A stretch of 19,397 bases of DNA, from assembly GCA_043777315.1 (NCBI GenBank), contig JAYVPW010000135.1, positions 1 to 19,397 of the forward strand, given 5' to 3'. Shown here in pieces: positions 1 through 7,781 of this stretch (the stretch's first letter is position 1; every line of letters begins with the position of its first letter). This stretch comes from CAIURC01 sp043777315 (GTDB lineage Bacteria > Verrucomicrobiota > Verrucomicrobiia > Chthoniobacterales > Chthoniobacteraceae). The notes below the pieces were generated by a model, which was given only the letters and a program-made list of their open reading frames with translations, did no database searches and was not told the DNA's origin. A program made the translations under genes and the position numbers.

Positions 1-549
1 CGGGCACTTGAGGATGCAATAGCTGCACCCGATGCACTGGTCGTCGAGATGGCGCACGATGCCGGTGACCGGGTCCTTGTCGTAGGCGAGCACCGGACAA
101 CCGTGCAGGCAGCCGGGCTCGATGCAGTGATGGCACGCGGTGGTGACCGTCTGCTGGAGAGGGATCACCTTGTTGCCCGGGACGAGGGAGAACGGACGTG
201 GGGAAGAACGGGTGGAAGGCTCGCCCGCCTCTCCACGGCCATTCTCCGCTGCCCGTGCCAACGGCACCAGTTCCTCTCCCACCAAGAACCCCACCTCGCG
301 CCACGACTCGTCCTCGTCGAGGCCGTTCAGCGAGTGGCAGGCGGTGACGCAGGCCTTGCAGCCGGAGCAGCGGTCGAGGTCCACCTCGAACGCATACTGC
401 TCGCCGGGCCGCGGCGCGGTCAGCGGGATCAGGTCCCGATAGGTCGTCCCGGTCGCCGGCACTTCGTGCGCGCTGTGCGCCCGGGAGAACTTCTCCACGG
501 CGGTGAGCCTGCGTTGGTCGGTGATCAGCGCGTCGATCAGCGTGCCCAT
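1..549 (-). CDS. DmsB/DmsC-like 4Fe-4S ferredoxin subunit, partial (C-terminus beyond the left edge)
   Basis: The frame is open from an ATG at 549 to the window edge, giving the first 183 residues. It starts MGTLIDALITDQRRLTAVEK. A first cysteine group, CSGCKACVTACH, lies near residues 61-72, a second, CHHCIEPGCLHGCP, near 137-150, and a third, CIGCSYCILKCP, closes the visible part. This is the spacing of multi-cluster ferredoxins of the DmsB type that pass electrons to or from a molybdopterin enzyme; some family members are fused to a DmsC membrane anchor. It follows nirA, so electron transfer to an assimilatory nitrate reductase is a reasonable inference, but the catalytic subunit is not in the window. 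The ATG at 549 has GGAG 8 nt upstream; an in-frame ATG at 612 would add 21 Pro/Asp-rich residues. GC content is visibly higher than in nirA. Confidence 0.85.
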   Translation of the reverse strand, partial: MGTLIDALITDQRRLTAVEKFSRAHSAHEVPATGTTYRDLIPLTAPRPGEQYAFEVDLDRCSGCKACVTACHSLNGLDEDESWREVGFLVGEELVPLARAAENGRGEAGEPSTRSSPRPFSLVPGNKVIPLQQTVTTACHHCIEPGCLHGCPVLAYDKDPVTGIVRHLDDQCIGCSYCILKCP

Positions 550-648
550 CCCATCGGCTCCAGGATCTCCGCGGTCGTGTCGCGGGGGATCGGGTTCAGG
601 TTGAACGGACATGGTTGTCGCGCGGGGCGGGCCGGTGCTTCGCGTGGA

Positions 649-2370
649 TCAGGTGCCGAGCAGCTCCTGAAGTTTCCCGAGGTCGTGCCGGGTGGTGAAC
701 GACTGGAACGACTCGCCCGGCCGGCGGTGCTCCAGATAGCCGTCGAGGATCTTCTCCAAGGCCGGCTTGAGAGCCGCGAAGCTCAGGCCGGTGAAGAGCT
801 GGCGTCCGACCGCCTGCCTGTCGCCGAAGCCGCCGCCGACGAAGACATGGTATCCCTCGACGCTCTCGCCTTGAATTTTCGTCTTCGTGCCGAGCAGCCC
901 GATGTCGCCCATGTAGTGCTGCGCGCATGAGTTCGGGCAGCCGGTGAGGTGAATGTTGATCGGCTGATCGAGCGTCAATTTCTTCTCCAGATAATCCGCG
1001 AGCGCCGCCGCGTGGGCCTTCGTATTCGACTGCGCGAATTTACAAAAAGCGTTGCCGGTGCAAGCGATTAAACCGCCGCGAATCGCGGATTGCTGCGTGT
1101 CGAAGCCGAGCTTTCGCACCGCCTTTTTCACCGTCTCGACGTAGGTATCGGAGACGTTGGGGATGATGAAATTCTGCCAAACCGTGAGCCGGATTTCCCC
1201 CGAGCCGTAGAGGTCCGCAATCTCCGCGACGCGGATCATTTGCTTCGGCGTCATCTGCCCGACCGGGATCGCCACGCCGACATAATTCAGTCCCTTTTGC
1301 TTCTGCGGATAAACGCCGATGTGCGAGTGCGCGAGCTTCTGCGCGGGGTAATCGATGGTCGCGGGATCGAGTGGCACACGGTTCAGCGGCGCGCCGAGCA
1401 CTTTCTCCGCTTCGGCCAGAAATTGTTCGAGCGACCAAGTCTCGAGCAAGTGCTTCAGCCGCGCTTTTTTGCGGTCCCCGCGATTGCCGTTCGCGATGTA
1501 AACCCGCACCAGCGCGACGATGACTTTGTTGAGTTCCGCGGGCTTCACGAGCACGCCGATGTCGCGCGCGAAGGCCTTGTGTCCCGTCGCGCCGCCGACT
1601 GCGATGCGGAAGAAAACCTCATCGCCGATCTTCACCGCTTTCGCGCCGATGTCGTTCGTGTCCTCGACCGTGCCGATCAGTCCGCCCCCGTCGTAGGCGA
1701 TGTTGAATTTGCGCGGGAGATCGTAGAACGAGCGGTCGTTGATGATGATCTGCGCGAGCTCGTGGCAGAGCGGCATCACGTCGATCAGCTCGCGCGGATC
1801 GATGCCGGCGGTCGGATTCGCGGTGATGTTGCGGATGTTGTCCGCGCCAGCGCCGCGGGTGTGCAGCCCGACTGACTGAATGCGGTGCAGCACTTCCGGC
1901 GCGTCTTTTGGCGCGATGAGGCGGATCTGAAAATTGGCCCGCGTGGTGATCTGCACGTAGCCCGTCGTGAGCTGCTGCGCGACGTGCGCGATCTCGCGGA
2001 GCTGGAAGGTGCGGAGCTGTCCGCCGGGAATCCGCAGCCGCGCCATGAACGCCTCCTTATTCGGCGTGAGGAAAAAGAGGCCGTTCCATTTGAAGCGGAA
2101 AATCTCCTCCTTCTCCGGCGCTTTGTTGATCGCCGCGTGGTCGAGCAGCACCGAATAGGCGTCGAGCGGATGCAGCTCTTTTTTCACCCGCTCCTCGAAG
2201 ATCAAATCGTCGAGTGAAACCTTCTTTTCCACTGCCGGAGCCGATTCCACGTCGGTGAAGCGAAATCCCCGCGCCGCAGCGCCGGCAAAAAAACCGGTGA
2301 GATAATTGGACTGATCCGGCGTGAACGGCTGGCCGTCGATCGCGTCGATGGGGAGTGTGGCGGTGCTCAT
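649..2370 (-). CDS. nirA: NirA-type siroheme/4Fe-4S nitrite reductase
   Basis: This encodes 573 residues, the usual length for assimilatory nitrite reductases, which reduce nitrite to ammonium with six electrons in the cytoplasm. The siroheme/4Fe-4S ligands are visible as CTGNAFC (C437, C443) and TGCPNSC (C478, C482), the pattern of ferredoxin-type nitrite and sulfite reductases. The CTGN form favours nitrite. Other family marks are TTRANFQIR near 142-150 and TRGAGADNIRNITANPTAG near 171-189. I start at the ATG at 2370 (MSTATLPIDA); the frame extends upstream to 2478, but that extension is made of repeat DNA. No clear ribosome site precedes the ATG. The N-terminus has an F-T-x-x-Q-x3-L-x-G-x2-A-G motif (residues 16-30) that is also found in the flavoprotein encoded just upstream, which may be its electron donor. 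Confidence 0.93.
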   Translation of the reverse strand: MSTATLPIDAIDGQPFTPDQSNYLTGFFAGAAARGFRFTDVESAPAVEKKVSLDDLIFEERVKKELHPLDAYSVLLDHAAINKAPEKEEIFRFKWNGLFFLTPNKEAFMARLRIPGGQLRTFQLREIAHVAQQLTTGYVQITTRANFQIRLIAPKDAPEVLHRIQSVGLHTRGAGADNIRNITANPTAGIDPRELIDVMPLCHELAQIIINDRSFYDLPRKFNIAYDGGGLIGTVEDTNDIGAKAVKIGDEVFFRIAVGGATGHKAFARDIGVLVKPAELNKVIVALVRVYIANGNRGDRKKARLKHLLETWSLEQFLAEAEKVLGAPLNRVPLDPATIDYPAQKLAHSHIGVYPQKQKGLNYVGVAIPVGQMTPKQMIRVAEIADLYGSGEIRLTVWQNFIIPNVSDTYVETVKKAVRKLGFDTQQSAIRGGLIACTGNAFCKFAQSNTKAHAAALADYLEKKLTLDQPINIHLTGCPNSCAQHYMGDIGLLGTKTKIQGESVEGYHVFVGGGFGDRQAVGRQLFTGLSFAALKPALEKILDGYLEHRRPGESFQSFTTRHDLGKLQELLGT

Positions 2371-2395
2371 TTTAGAAAAGGTGACGCGGCCAAAT

Positions 2396-2561
2396 CCGGG
2401 TAGCGCACTCGTCCCGAGTGCTGGTTTCGGCGTCCCGCCGAAACGAACTTTGAAAACCGTGTGGATGGGGAAAAGCATTCGTCGTCCCGATGCCGCACCG
2501 TGTGAAAAGTTCGTCGGGTCGGGACGACCCGACCAGCACTCGGGACGAGTGCGCTACCCGG
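2396..2561. repeat. 166-bp MITE-like element with perfect 30-bp terminal inverted repeats
   Basis: Bases 2396-2425 and 2532-2561 are exact reverse complements over 30 bp, starting CCGGGTAGCGCACTCGTCCC. Just inside the left repeat is a hairpin, GTTTCGGCG/CGCCGAAAC with a 3-nt loop (2424-2444). At the right is GTCGGGTCG/CGACCCGAC with a 3-nt loop (2513-2533), which overlaps the right terminal repeat by 2 nt. There is no coding capacity for a transposase, so it looks like a non-autonomous element. It fills most of the 207-bp gap between the flavoprotein stop and the nirA start and would be transcribed as part of the nirA leader. No target-site duplication is evident by eye. Confidence 0.85.
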
Positions 2562-2577
2562 CGTTTTGGCGCACGCA

Positions 2578-4368
2578 TCAATACACGTCGCGCTGGTAAC
2601 GCTTCTCCGTTTTGAGCCGCGCGATGTATTGCGCGGCGGCTTCCGGGCTCAATCCGCCCGCCGTCTCCGCGATTTTGTGGAGCGCGGCATCGACATCTTT
2701 CGCCATCCGGCTCGCGTCGCCGCAGACGTAAAGATGAGCCCCGGATTCGAGCCACGACCAAAGTTCCGTCGCGCTCTCGATCATCCGATTCTGCACGTAA
2801 ATCTTCTCCGCCTGATCGCGCGAAAACGCCGTGTCCAGCCGGCTCAACGTGCCGCCCGCGACCATCGCTTCGAGTTCCTCACGATACAGAAAATCCGTCG
2901 CGGCTTTTTGATCGCCGAAGAAAAGCCAGTTCTTCCCCGTCGCGCCGGTCGCCCGCCGCTCCTCGAGAAAAGCGCGGAAGGGCGCGATGCCGGTCCCCGG
3001 TCCAACCATGATCACCGGCTTCGACAGATCGCCCGGCAGGCGAAATCCATGCGAGGTCTGCACGAAGACGGGAACGCTGGTCGTGTCGTTCGCGCGGTCC
3101 GCGAGAAAGGTCGAGCAGACGCCTTTTCGACCGCGCCCGTGCGCGTCGTAGCGGACGGCGGCGATGGTCAGATGGACTTCACCGGGATGCGCCTTGGGGC
3201 TCGAAGAGATCGAGTAAAGTCGGGGCTGAAGTTTCTTCAGCAGGGTCACGAATTCCGCCGCGCTGAACTTCGTCGTCACCGCCGCGAGCACGTCGATGAT
3301 TTCCCGACCCCACAGAAATTTCTTCAACTCATCGCGCTTCGCCGGCTCGAGCATCGCCCGGAGAAGCCCGTCACCACTGCGTTCCGAAGCGGCGGCGAGA
3401 AAATCGGACGATGGGCGTGTGATGTCGTATTTCTGCAGCAGGGCGAGGCGGAGAGAGGTCTCGGTGCCGTCGGTTGTGGTCACGGCTTCCTCGCCGTCGC
3501 AGCCGACCGCGCCAAGGATTTCGCCGACGAGGTCGGGGCAGTTGGCCGGCATCACCCCAAGCGCGTCGCCGACTTCATATTCGAGCCCGGAGCCCTCGAG
3601 CGAGATTTCGAAATGCCGTACTTCCTTGTCGGAACCCGCACCGTTGAGCAGGCGATTCGTGAGGAGGCGCGCTGGAAAAGGATTCTTGCGGGAGAATTCC
3701 TCTCGCAAAGGCGCAAAGACGCTAAGTGCAGATTGTTCCGAGCCGCCCTCTTCCTTTGCGTCTTTGCGGCTTTGCGAGAGCCCATCCCCGCCCGCGAGAG
3801 CTGCGAGAACGCCTTCCGTCCAGGTTTTCGCGAGCGCGTCGTAGTCCACATCGCATTCGATTCGCGGGTGGATGCGTTTGGCTCCGAGTTGCTCGAAGCG
3901 CTCGTCGCATTTCTTCCCGAATTCGCAGAACGCCGCGTAGTTCGTGTCGCCGAGCGCGAGGACAGAATATTTCAAATCGGTGAGCCGCGGCGCGGATTCG
4001 CTTTGCAGGAAATTCCAGAATCCTTGGGCGTTGTCCGGCGGCTCGCCGTCGCCGTAGGTGCTGGTGATGACGAGGACGTTTTCGGCCTTCGCGAGATCGA
4101 CGCTCTCGAACTTGTCCATGCAAACGAGGGTCGGCGCGAAGCCGCGCTTTTTGGCTTCGATGCTGGTCTTTTTTGCGAGCCCCTCCGCGGTCCCTGTCTG
4201 GCTGCCAAACAAGATGGCAAGCGGCTTCGCCGGCAGTGCCGGCGCGGACGGGGCGGCAGAAATGCCGGCGCTCGCGTCGGTGAAAAGACCGGCCAGATAG
4301 CCGTTGAGCCAGAGCCGCTGCTCGGCGGTGAAAGGGGCATTTTCCGGGATGAAAGGAATGCGGTTCAT
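2578..4368 (-). CDS. CysJ-like FMN/FAD/NADPH flavoprotein reductase, probable electron donor to NirA
   Basis: This encodes 596 residues with diflavin reductase architecture. A flavodoxin domain spans about 50-190 (SQTGTAEGLAKK at the FMN phosphate site, TSTYGDGEPP near 102-111, LALGDTNY near 137-144). A linker follows, then an FAD domain (RLYSISSSPKAHPGEVHLT, GVCSTFLAD) and an NADPH domain (GPGTGIAPFRAFLEERR, YVCGDASRMAKDV), ending RYQRDVY as in CysJ. The family moves electrons from NADPH to a siroheme reductase; here the neighbour is NirA, so nitrite reduction is more likely than sulfite reduction. The start is the ATG at 4368, which overlaps the kinase stop by 4 bp (ATGA), implying translational coupling. 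Upstream frame extension to 4593 is shadow sequence. Residues about 197-223 in the linker are encoded by an in-frame palindromic repeat. Confidence 0.9.
   Translation of the reverse strand: MNRIPFIPENAPFTAEQRLWLNGYLAGLFTDASAGISAAPSAPALPAKPLAILFGSQTGTAEGLAKKTSIEAKKRGFAPTLVCMDKFESVDLAKAENVLVITSTYGDGEPPDNAQGFWNFLQSESAPRLTDLKYSVLALGDTNYAAFCEFGKKCDERFEQLGAKRIHPRIECDVDYDALAKTWTEGVLAALAGGDGLSQSRKDAKEEGGSEQSALSVFAPLREEFSRKNPFPARLLTNRLLNGAGSDKEVRHFEISLEGSGLEYEVGDALGVMPANCPDLVGEILGAVGCDGEEAVTTTDGTETSLRLALLQKYDITRPSSDFLAAASERSGDGLLRAMLEPAKRDELKKFLWGREIIDVLAAVTTKFSAAEFVTLLKKLQPRLYSISSSPKAHPGEVHLTIAAVRYDAHGRGRKGVCSTFLADRANDTTSVPVFVQTSHGFRLPGDLSKPVIMVGPGTGIAPFRAFLEERRATGATGKNWLFFGDQKAATDFLYREELEAMVAGGTLSRLDTAFSRDQAEKIYVQNRMIESATELWSWLESGAHLYVCGDASRMAKDVDAALHKIAETAGGLSPEAAAQYIARLKTEKRYQRDVY
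3701..3779. repeat. CGCAAAGG-family inverted repeat inserted in frame in the flavoprotein gene
   Basis: The left arm, 3701-3725 (TCTCGCAAAGGCGCAAAGAC and onward), and the right arm, about 3753-3779, are inverted copies with two mismatches over about 26 bp. Each arm is a run of 8-nt units (CGCAAAGG, CGCAAAGA, CGCTAAG). On the coding strand the insert reads through without a stop and gives LSQSRKDAKEEGGSEQSALS followed by VFAPLREEF, which lies between the FMN and FAD domains. The interior CAAAGGAAGAGGGCGG matches CAAAGGAAGAGGTCGG in the copy at 10279-10403 except for one base, which shows common origin. This copy lies in the opposite orientation to that one. Confidence 0.88.
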
Positions 4369-6002
4369 CGGTGCGTCACGACTTCGAGAAGCAGGGCCAG
4401 CGTGGTGGCGAGGAGCAGCCAGAATCCGATTTTGTAGAAGAGCAGGGGATCGCGTTCGCGGAGCGTGAGTCCGGGCTGGAAAAACGGTTCGACCTTCTCG
4501 GGGTGCGCGAGGTCGAAGGTGAACTCGGAGAAGTGTTGATAACGCCGCGCGGGGTCGGTGGCGATCGCGCGGAGGATCGCGGAGTCGAGCCACGGAGGAA
4601 GGTTGGCATTGAGGCGGGCGGGGGGCTTCGGTGTTCCGAAAACGGGAGTCTGAAACCGCTCGATTTCGCCGAACGGCAGCGACTGTGTGAGCGTCTGAAA
4701 AAGGGTCACGCCGATCGCGAAAATTTCCGTACGTTCGGAGATCGGCGCGGATTGAAAACGCTCGGGCGCAAGGTAGCTGGCGGTTCCGGCGCGTGAAGTG
4801 ACGGAGAAAACCTCGGTCGCGCTGCCGAGATCGACGAGCTTGAACCGGAGCCGGTCGTAGTCATTCACGGCCAGAATGTTCTCGGGTTTGATGTCGCCGT
4901 GGACGAGGTCGAGGCGGAGCAAATAGGCGCTGGCTTCGAGCAGAAATTTCGCGAGTGAGACTGCTTCATCGACCGCGAGGCGTCGTGATTTCAGGAGCAT
5001 CTTAAGGCTCGGTGCCTCGACGAATTCCATCACGTAGAACCGCACGCTTGCCTGTTCCGGCACGAAGGCTTTCACGAAAAGCGGCGAGTCGAGGCGCGTC
5101 GCGTTCCACGTTTCTTTCACGAATTGATGGAGCACGGCTTCGCTGTCGCGCGCTTCAAGGGGCGCGAATTTCAGCGTCCAGCGCGCGCCATCCTTTGTCG
5201 CGAGCCAGACGCGATCGCTGTGCTGGAAAGGGCGCACGAGTTCGTAGCCGTCGATCACTTCGCCTTTCGACAGGGACTCGGGAATCGAGAGTGGGAGCTG
5301 GCTCACGGCTTTCAGCTTACCCGTTTCCGCGATCTCGATCACGATCGCGCTCATGTCGTCGAGGGTCTCGGGAGTGGCGAGTTCGCGGGCGTGCTGCACG
5401 ATGCCGCGCGCAGCGGAGTGGTGCGAGAGCTTCTCGGAGAGCGTGGCGCTGCCGAGGACATTTGAGATTCCGTCGGAGCAGAGGAATGCGATGTCGCCGT
5501 CGCGCAGCTCGGTCTCGAAGCAGTACGGCTCGACGTCTTCGGCGAGGCCGATGGCGCGCTGGAGGATGTGGCGGGAAGCCGGTTCGTCGATGACGTGATC
5601 GGTCGAGAGCTGCGAGAGCTTGCCGTCGCGCGAGAGGTAGATGCGTGAGTCGCCAACGTTGAGGCCGAAGAGGCGGTCGCCTTCGATGACGGCGACCGAA
5701 AGGGTGGAGACCATTTCGGGGGCATCGTAGCGGGCGAGCGATTCCTGGTGCAGCGTGCGGTTGATCAGGCGGGTGAATTCCGCGAGCGATTTCTGCGGGC
5801 TCCAGCTCAGCGGGCGGGCCGCGTAATTGTTCATCAGCGAATCGACGATGCGCCGGGAAGCCTCGCGGCCACTGCGCGCGCCGCCGGTGCCGTCGGCGAG
5901 CACGGCGATGACGGTCTCGTCCCAAGTCTTCACCGCGAAGGAATCCTCCGACTCCCGATCGTCGCGCTGAGAGAGGCCGAAGCTGGTGAGGTTCACTTTC
6001 AA
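4365..6002 (-). CDS. Bifunctional PP2C-type phosphatase / Ser-Thr protein kinase with C-terminal membrane anchor
   Basis: This is about 545 residues. The N-terminal PP2C domain (about 1-235) shows ADGTGGARSG (about 36-45), LNVGDSRIYLS, AFLCSDGIS and LDDMSAIVIEI, supplying metal-binding aspartates. The kinase domain (about 255-515) has the ATP lysine in WTLKFA, catalytic HGDIKPEN near 368-375, DLG in place of DFG near 391 and YLAPERF near 411. One hydrophobic helix (FYKIGFWLLLATTLALLLEVV) ends the protein, tethering it to the inner membrane. Fusions of this kind are known beside nitrate-assimilation genes in other bacteria, including Pseudomonas; the target is not known to me. The start is uncertain: TTG at 6002 (chosen) or GTG at 5996. 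A TTG at 6044 lies inside a repeat and is unlikely. The 3' end overlaps the flavoprotein start by 4 bp. Confidence 0.88.
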   Translation of the reverse strand: MKVNLTSFGLSQRDDRESEDSFAVKTWDETVIAVLADGTGGARSGREASRRIVDSLMNNYAARPLSWSPQKSLAEFTRLINRTLHQESLARYDAPEMVSTLSVAVIEGDRLFGLNVGDSRIYLSRDGKLSQLSTDHVIDEPASRHILQRAIGLAEDVEPYCFETELRDGDIAFLCSDGISNVLGSATLSEKLSHHSAARGIVQHARELATPETLDDMSAIVIEIAETGKLKAVSQLPLSIPESLSKGEVIDGYELVRPFQHSDRVWLATKDGARWTLKFAPLEARDSEAVLHQFVKETWNATRLDSPLFVKAFVPEQASVRFYVMEFVEAPSLKMLLKSRRLAVDEAVSLAKFLLEASAYLLRLDLVHGDIKPENILAVNDYDRLRFKLVDLGSATEVFSVTSRAGTASYLAPERFQSAPISERTEIFAIGVTLFQTLTQSLPFGEIERFQTPVFGTPKPPARLNANLPPWLDSAILRAIATDPARRYQHFSEFTFDLAHPEKVEPFFQPGLTLRERDPLLFYKIGFWLLLATTLALLLEVVTHR

Positions 6003-6019
6003 AACAGACTGGGAAGGGG

Positions 6020-6108
6020 CTCTCGCAAAGGCGCTAAGGCGCAAAGGTGGAGATGGGAGTTGATGAAAGTATGAGTCATTTCTTTGCGCCTTTGCGGCTT
6101 TGCGAGAG
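6020..6108. repeat. CGCAAAGG-family inverted repeat between the MFS and kinase genes
   Basis: The arms 6020-6046 and 6082-6108 are 27-bp inverted copies with two mismatches, beginning CTCTCGCAAAGGCGCTAAGG. The interior is 35 bp with no recognisable content. The element ends 3 bp from the MFS stop codon and about 18 bp before the kinase TTG start, so it forms nearly the whole 109-bp gap. On the coding strand its exit end reads GCGAGAGCCCC, a purine tract followed by C4, as in the copies at 3701-3779 and 10279-10403. The transcript would fold into a long stem. Confidence 0.9.
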
Positions 6109-6111
6109 TCG

Positions 6112-7317
6112 TCAGATACGGGCGCTGGCGACTGCTCCCCAAGTGGTGCGCCAGCGGGTCTTGACGAGACTGAGGCCGACGATCGCGAGGAGGCAGAGGG
6201 CCGCGAAAACGTAGAAGCCGGCGGCGTAGGAACCGGTGAGTCCTTTCGCGAGACCGAGCGAACTCGCGAGATAGAATCCGCCGACGCCGCCGGCGCAACC
6301 GACGAGGCCGGTCATCACGCCGATGTCTTTGCCGAAGCGCTGCGGGAGGAGCTGGAAGACCGCGCCGTTGGCCATGCCGAGCGCGCCGGAGGCGAGGACA
6401 AAAATGCCGGCGCAAAGATAAAGATTGTGGGCGAGAGCGGCGGCCACCAGGGCCGAACCGGCGGCGAGATAAAAGGCGAAGAGTGAACGGATTCCGCCCA
6501 CCCGATCGGCCAACGCGCCGCCGACCGGACGCAGCATCGCGCCGACAAAAGTGCAGAGCGCCGCGATGTCGCCGGCCTGCACAGCGGTGAGGCCGAACTC
6601 GCTTTTGAAATAGAGAACGTAGCTGCTCGCGAGGCCGACGAATCCCCCGAAGCTGACCATGTAGTAGAAGCAGAACCAGTGGGCGTCCTTGTCTTTGAGG
6701 AGCGTCAGGTAGTCGGTGAGCTTTTTCTTTTTCACCTCGACCGGTGCCTCTTTTGAAAAGGCGGCGTAGATGATCAGAACGAGGATTGCAGGGATCAGCG
6801 CCAAGCCGAAGACGCTCTTCCAGCCATACGCGGCGGCCAATCGCGGGGCGAGCAGGGCGTCGATCACCACGCCGACATTGCCGGCTCCGGCGAGCCCCAT
6901 GACGACGCCTTGCATGTTCGGCGGATACCAGCGGCCGGCCTGCGGCAGGGCGACCGCGAAGCTGGCGCCCGCGAAGCCGAGCATGAGTCCCATGAACAAA
7001 GTGGCCTCGTACGTCGGCAGCCCCGCGAGCCATGCAAATGCGAGCCCGGCGATCACGACGAGTTGCGCCAGAATCCCCGTGCGCTTTGCGCCGATGCGAT
7101 CGACGAGCAGCCCGAGAGCGATGCGCAGGATCGCACCGGAAAGGATCGGCACGGCGACCATCAGCCCCTTTTGCTGGGCGGAGAGATGAAGTGACTCGCC
7201 GATCTGCGCGCCGAGCGGCCCGAGCACCGTCCAGACCATGAAACTGAAATCGAAGTAGAGGAACGCGGTGAGGAGTGTCGGCCAGTGACCTGAGCTTTTG
7301 AGATCGGAGAGTTTCAA
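6112..7317 (-). CDS. narK: NarK-type MFS nitrate/nitrite transporter
   Basis: This is 401 residues, very hydrophobic, with about 12 predicted membrane segments. The opening KSSGHWPTLLTAFLYFDFSF followed by MVW is typical of nitrate/nitrite porters. Nitrate-signature-like stretches are GFAGASFAVALPQAGRWYPP (about 114-133) and AGAGNVG (about 143-149), with a second in the C-terminal half, GMANGAVFQLLPQRF. It moves nitrate in or nitrite across the inner membrane. The start is a TTG at 7317, chosen because the family N-terminus begins right there and no ATG is near. It begins a second transcription block downstream of the porin terminator, with a possible sigma-54 promoter about 60 bp upstream, and is followed by the kinase-phosphatase gene. 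Confidence 0.92.
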   Translation of the reverse strand: MKLSDLKSSGHWPTLLTAFLYFDFSFMVWTVLGPLGAQIGESLHLSAQQKGLMVAVPILSGAILRIALGLLVDRIGAKRTGILAQLVVIAGLAFAWLAGLPTYEATLFMGLMLGFAGASFAVALPQAGRWYPPNMQGVVMGLAGAGNVGVVIDALLAPRLAAAYGWKSVFGLALIPAILVLIIYAAFSKEAPVEVKKKKLTDYLTLLKDKDAHWFCFYYMVSFGGFVGLASSYVLYFKSEFGLTAVQAGDIAALCTFVGAMLRPVGGALADRVGGIRSLFAFYLAAGSALVAAALAHNLYLCAGIFVLASGALGMANGAVFQLLPQRFGKDIGVMTGLVGCAGGVGGFYLASSLGLAKGLTGSYAAGFYVFAALCLLAIVGLSLVKTRWRTTWGAVASARI

Positions 7318-7636
7318 GAGATTGGGTGGTTGGTTTTGGTCAGCAGGTGGGTTGAGTGAATGTGCTGGCGACCTTTAGCCGTGGGCGTGCCATCAATGCC
7401 CGAAGCGACGAACGAACCCGTTCATAGTGTTCATCATCGGCATGAGGAATTTTCATTCCAGCTGCGACGCCTTGGCAGTTGTTGCTTTTACGACCGGGCG
7501 AAGCGGGTGAGCTGCGGTGCTCGGCGGCGCCGAAAGTTTGAGGGCTGTCGCGCGGGCGGAATAGCCGACGACCGGAGGTGGTTCCAATTGAGCACGATGG
7601 GCAATGACGTGCGGCCCTGTGTGCGCATGCTTCTTC
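7318..7636. other. Upstream region of the MFS gene with no supported gene
   Basis: This is 319 bp between the MFS start and a palindromic repeat. Short open frames exist on both strands, but none has a ribosome site, family features or steady codon bias. The only item I can point to is the sigma-54-like motif at 7377-7392. I see nothing else that I can name. Confidence 0.6.
7377..7392 (-). promoter_or_regulatory. Candidate sigma-54 (-24/-12) promoter for the MFS gene
   Basis: The minus strand reads TGGCACGCCCACGGCT. The -24 block TGGCACG is perfect. The -12 block is CGGC instead of TTGC but keeps the essential GC at the right spacing, followed by T. Transcription would start about 50 nt before the TTG start. 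This is a motif match only; the second candidate upstream of nasS has identical block spacing. Confidence 0.4.
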
Positions 7637-7762
7637 GTCATCCTGAGCGCAGCGCAGCGGAGTCGAAGGACCTCTTACTTTTCCCGGCACACGCGTGCCA
7701 GGGGGGGAGAAGTAAGAGGTCCTTCGACTCCGCCCGCAGAGCCGGGCTTCGCTCAGGATGAC
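7637..7762. repeat. Palindromic intergenic repeat (GTCATCCTGAGCG... type)
   Basis: The left arm (7637-7680) and right arm (7710-7762) are inverted copies. Both carry CGGAGTCGAAGGACCTCTTA and begin, read outward in, with GTCATCCTGAGCG; the right arm has a few extra bases. Between them sits a small stem, GGCAC/GTGCC. Sequences around TCATCCTGAGCG recur between genes in many unrelated GC-rich bacterial genomes. It is not related by sequence to the CGCAAAGG family. Confidence 0.82.
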
Positions 7763-7781
7763 CAGAAGGATGTCGTCCCGT

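Noticed and set aside
2566..4437. A 623-codon plus-strand open frame opposite the flavoprotein gene
   Set aside because: It is the antisense shadow of a GC-rich gene. The product is Arg-rich without family features, while the minus strand carries all the diflavin reductase motifs.
5999..7033. A 344-codon minus-strand frame overlapping the MFS gene in another frame
   Set aside because: It is Arg-rich out-of-frame translation of the transporter that runs into the repeat; the MFS frame has the membrane segments and nitrate motifs.
7340..7761. Short open frames between the MFS gene and the porin terminator
   Set aside because: They are largely made of the palindromic repeat and lack ribosome sites, bias or family features.
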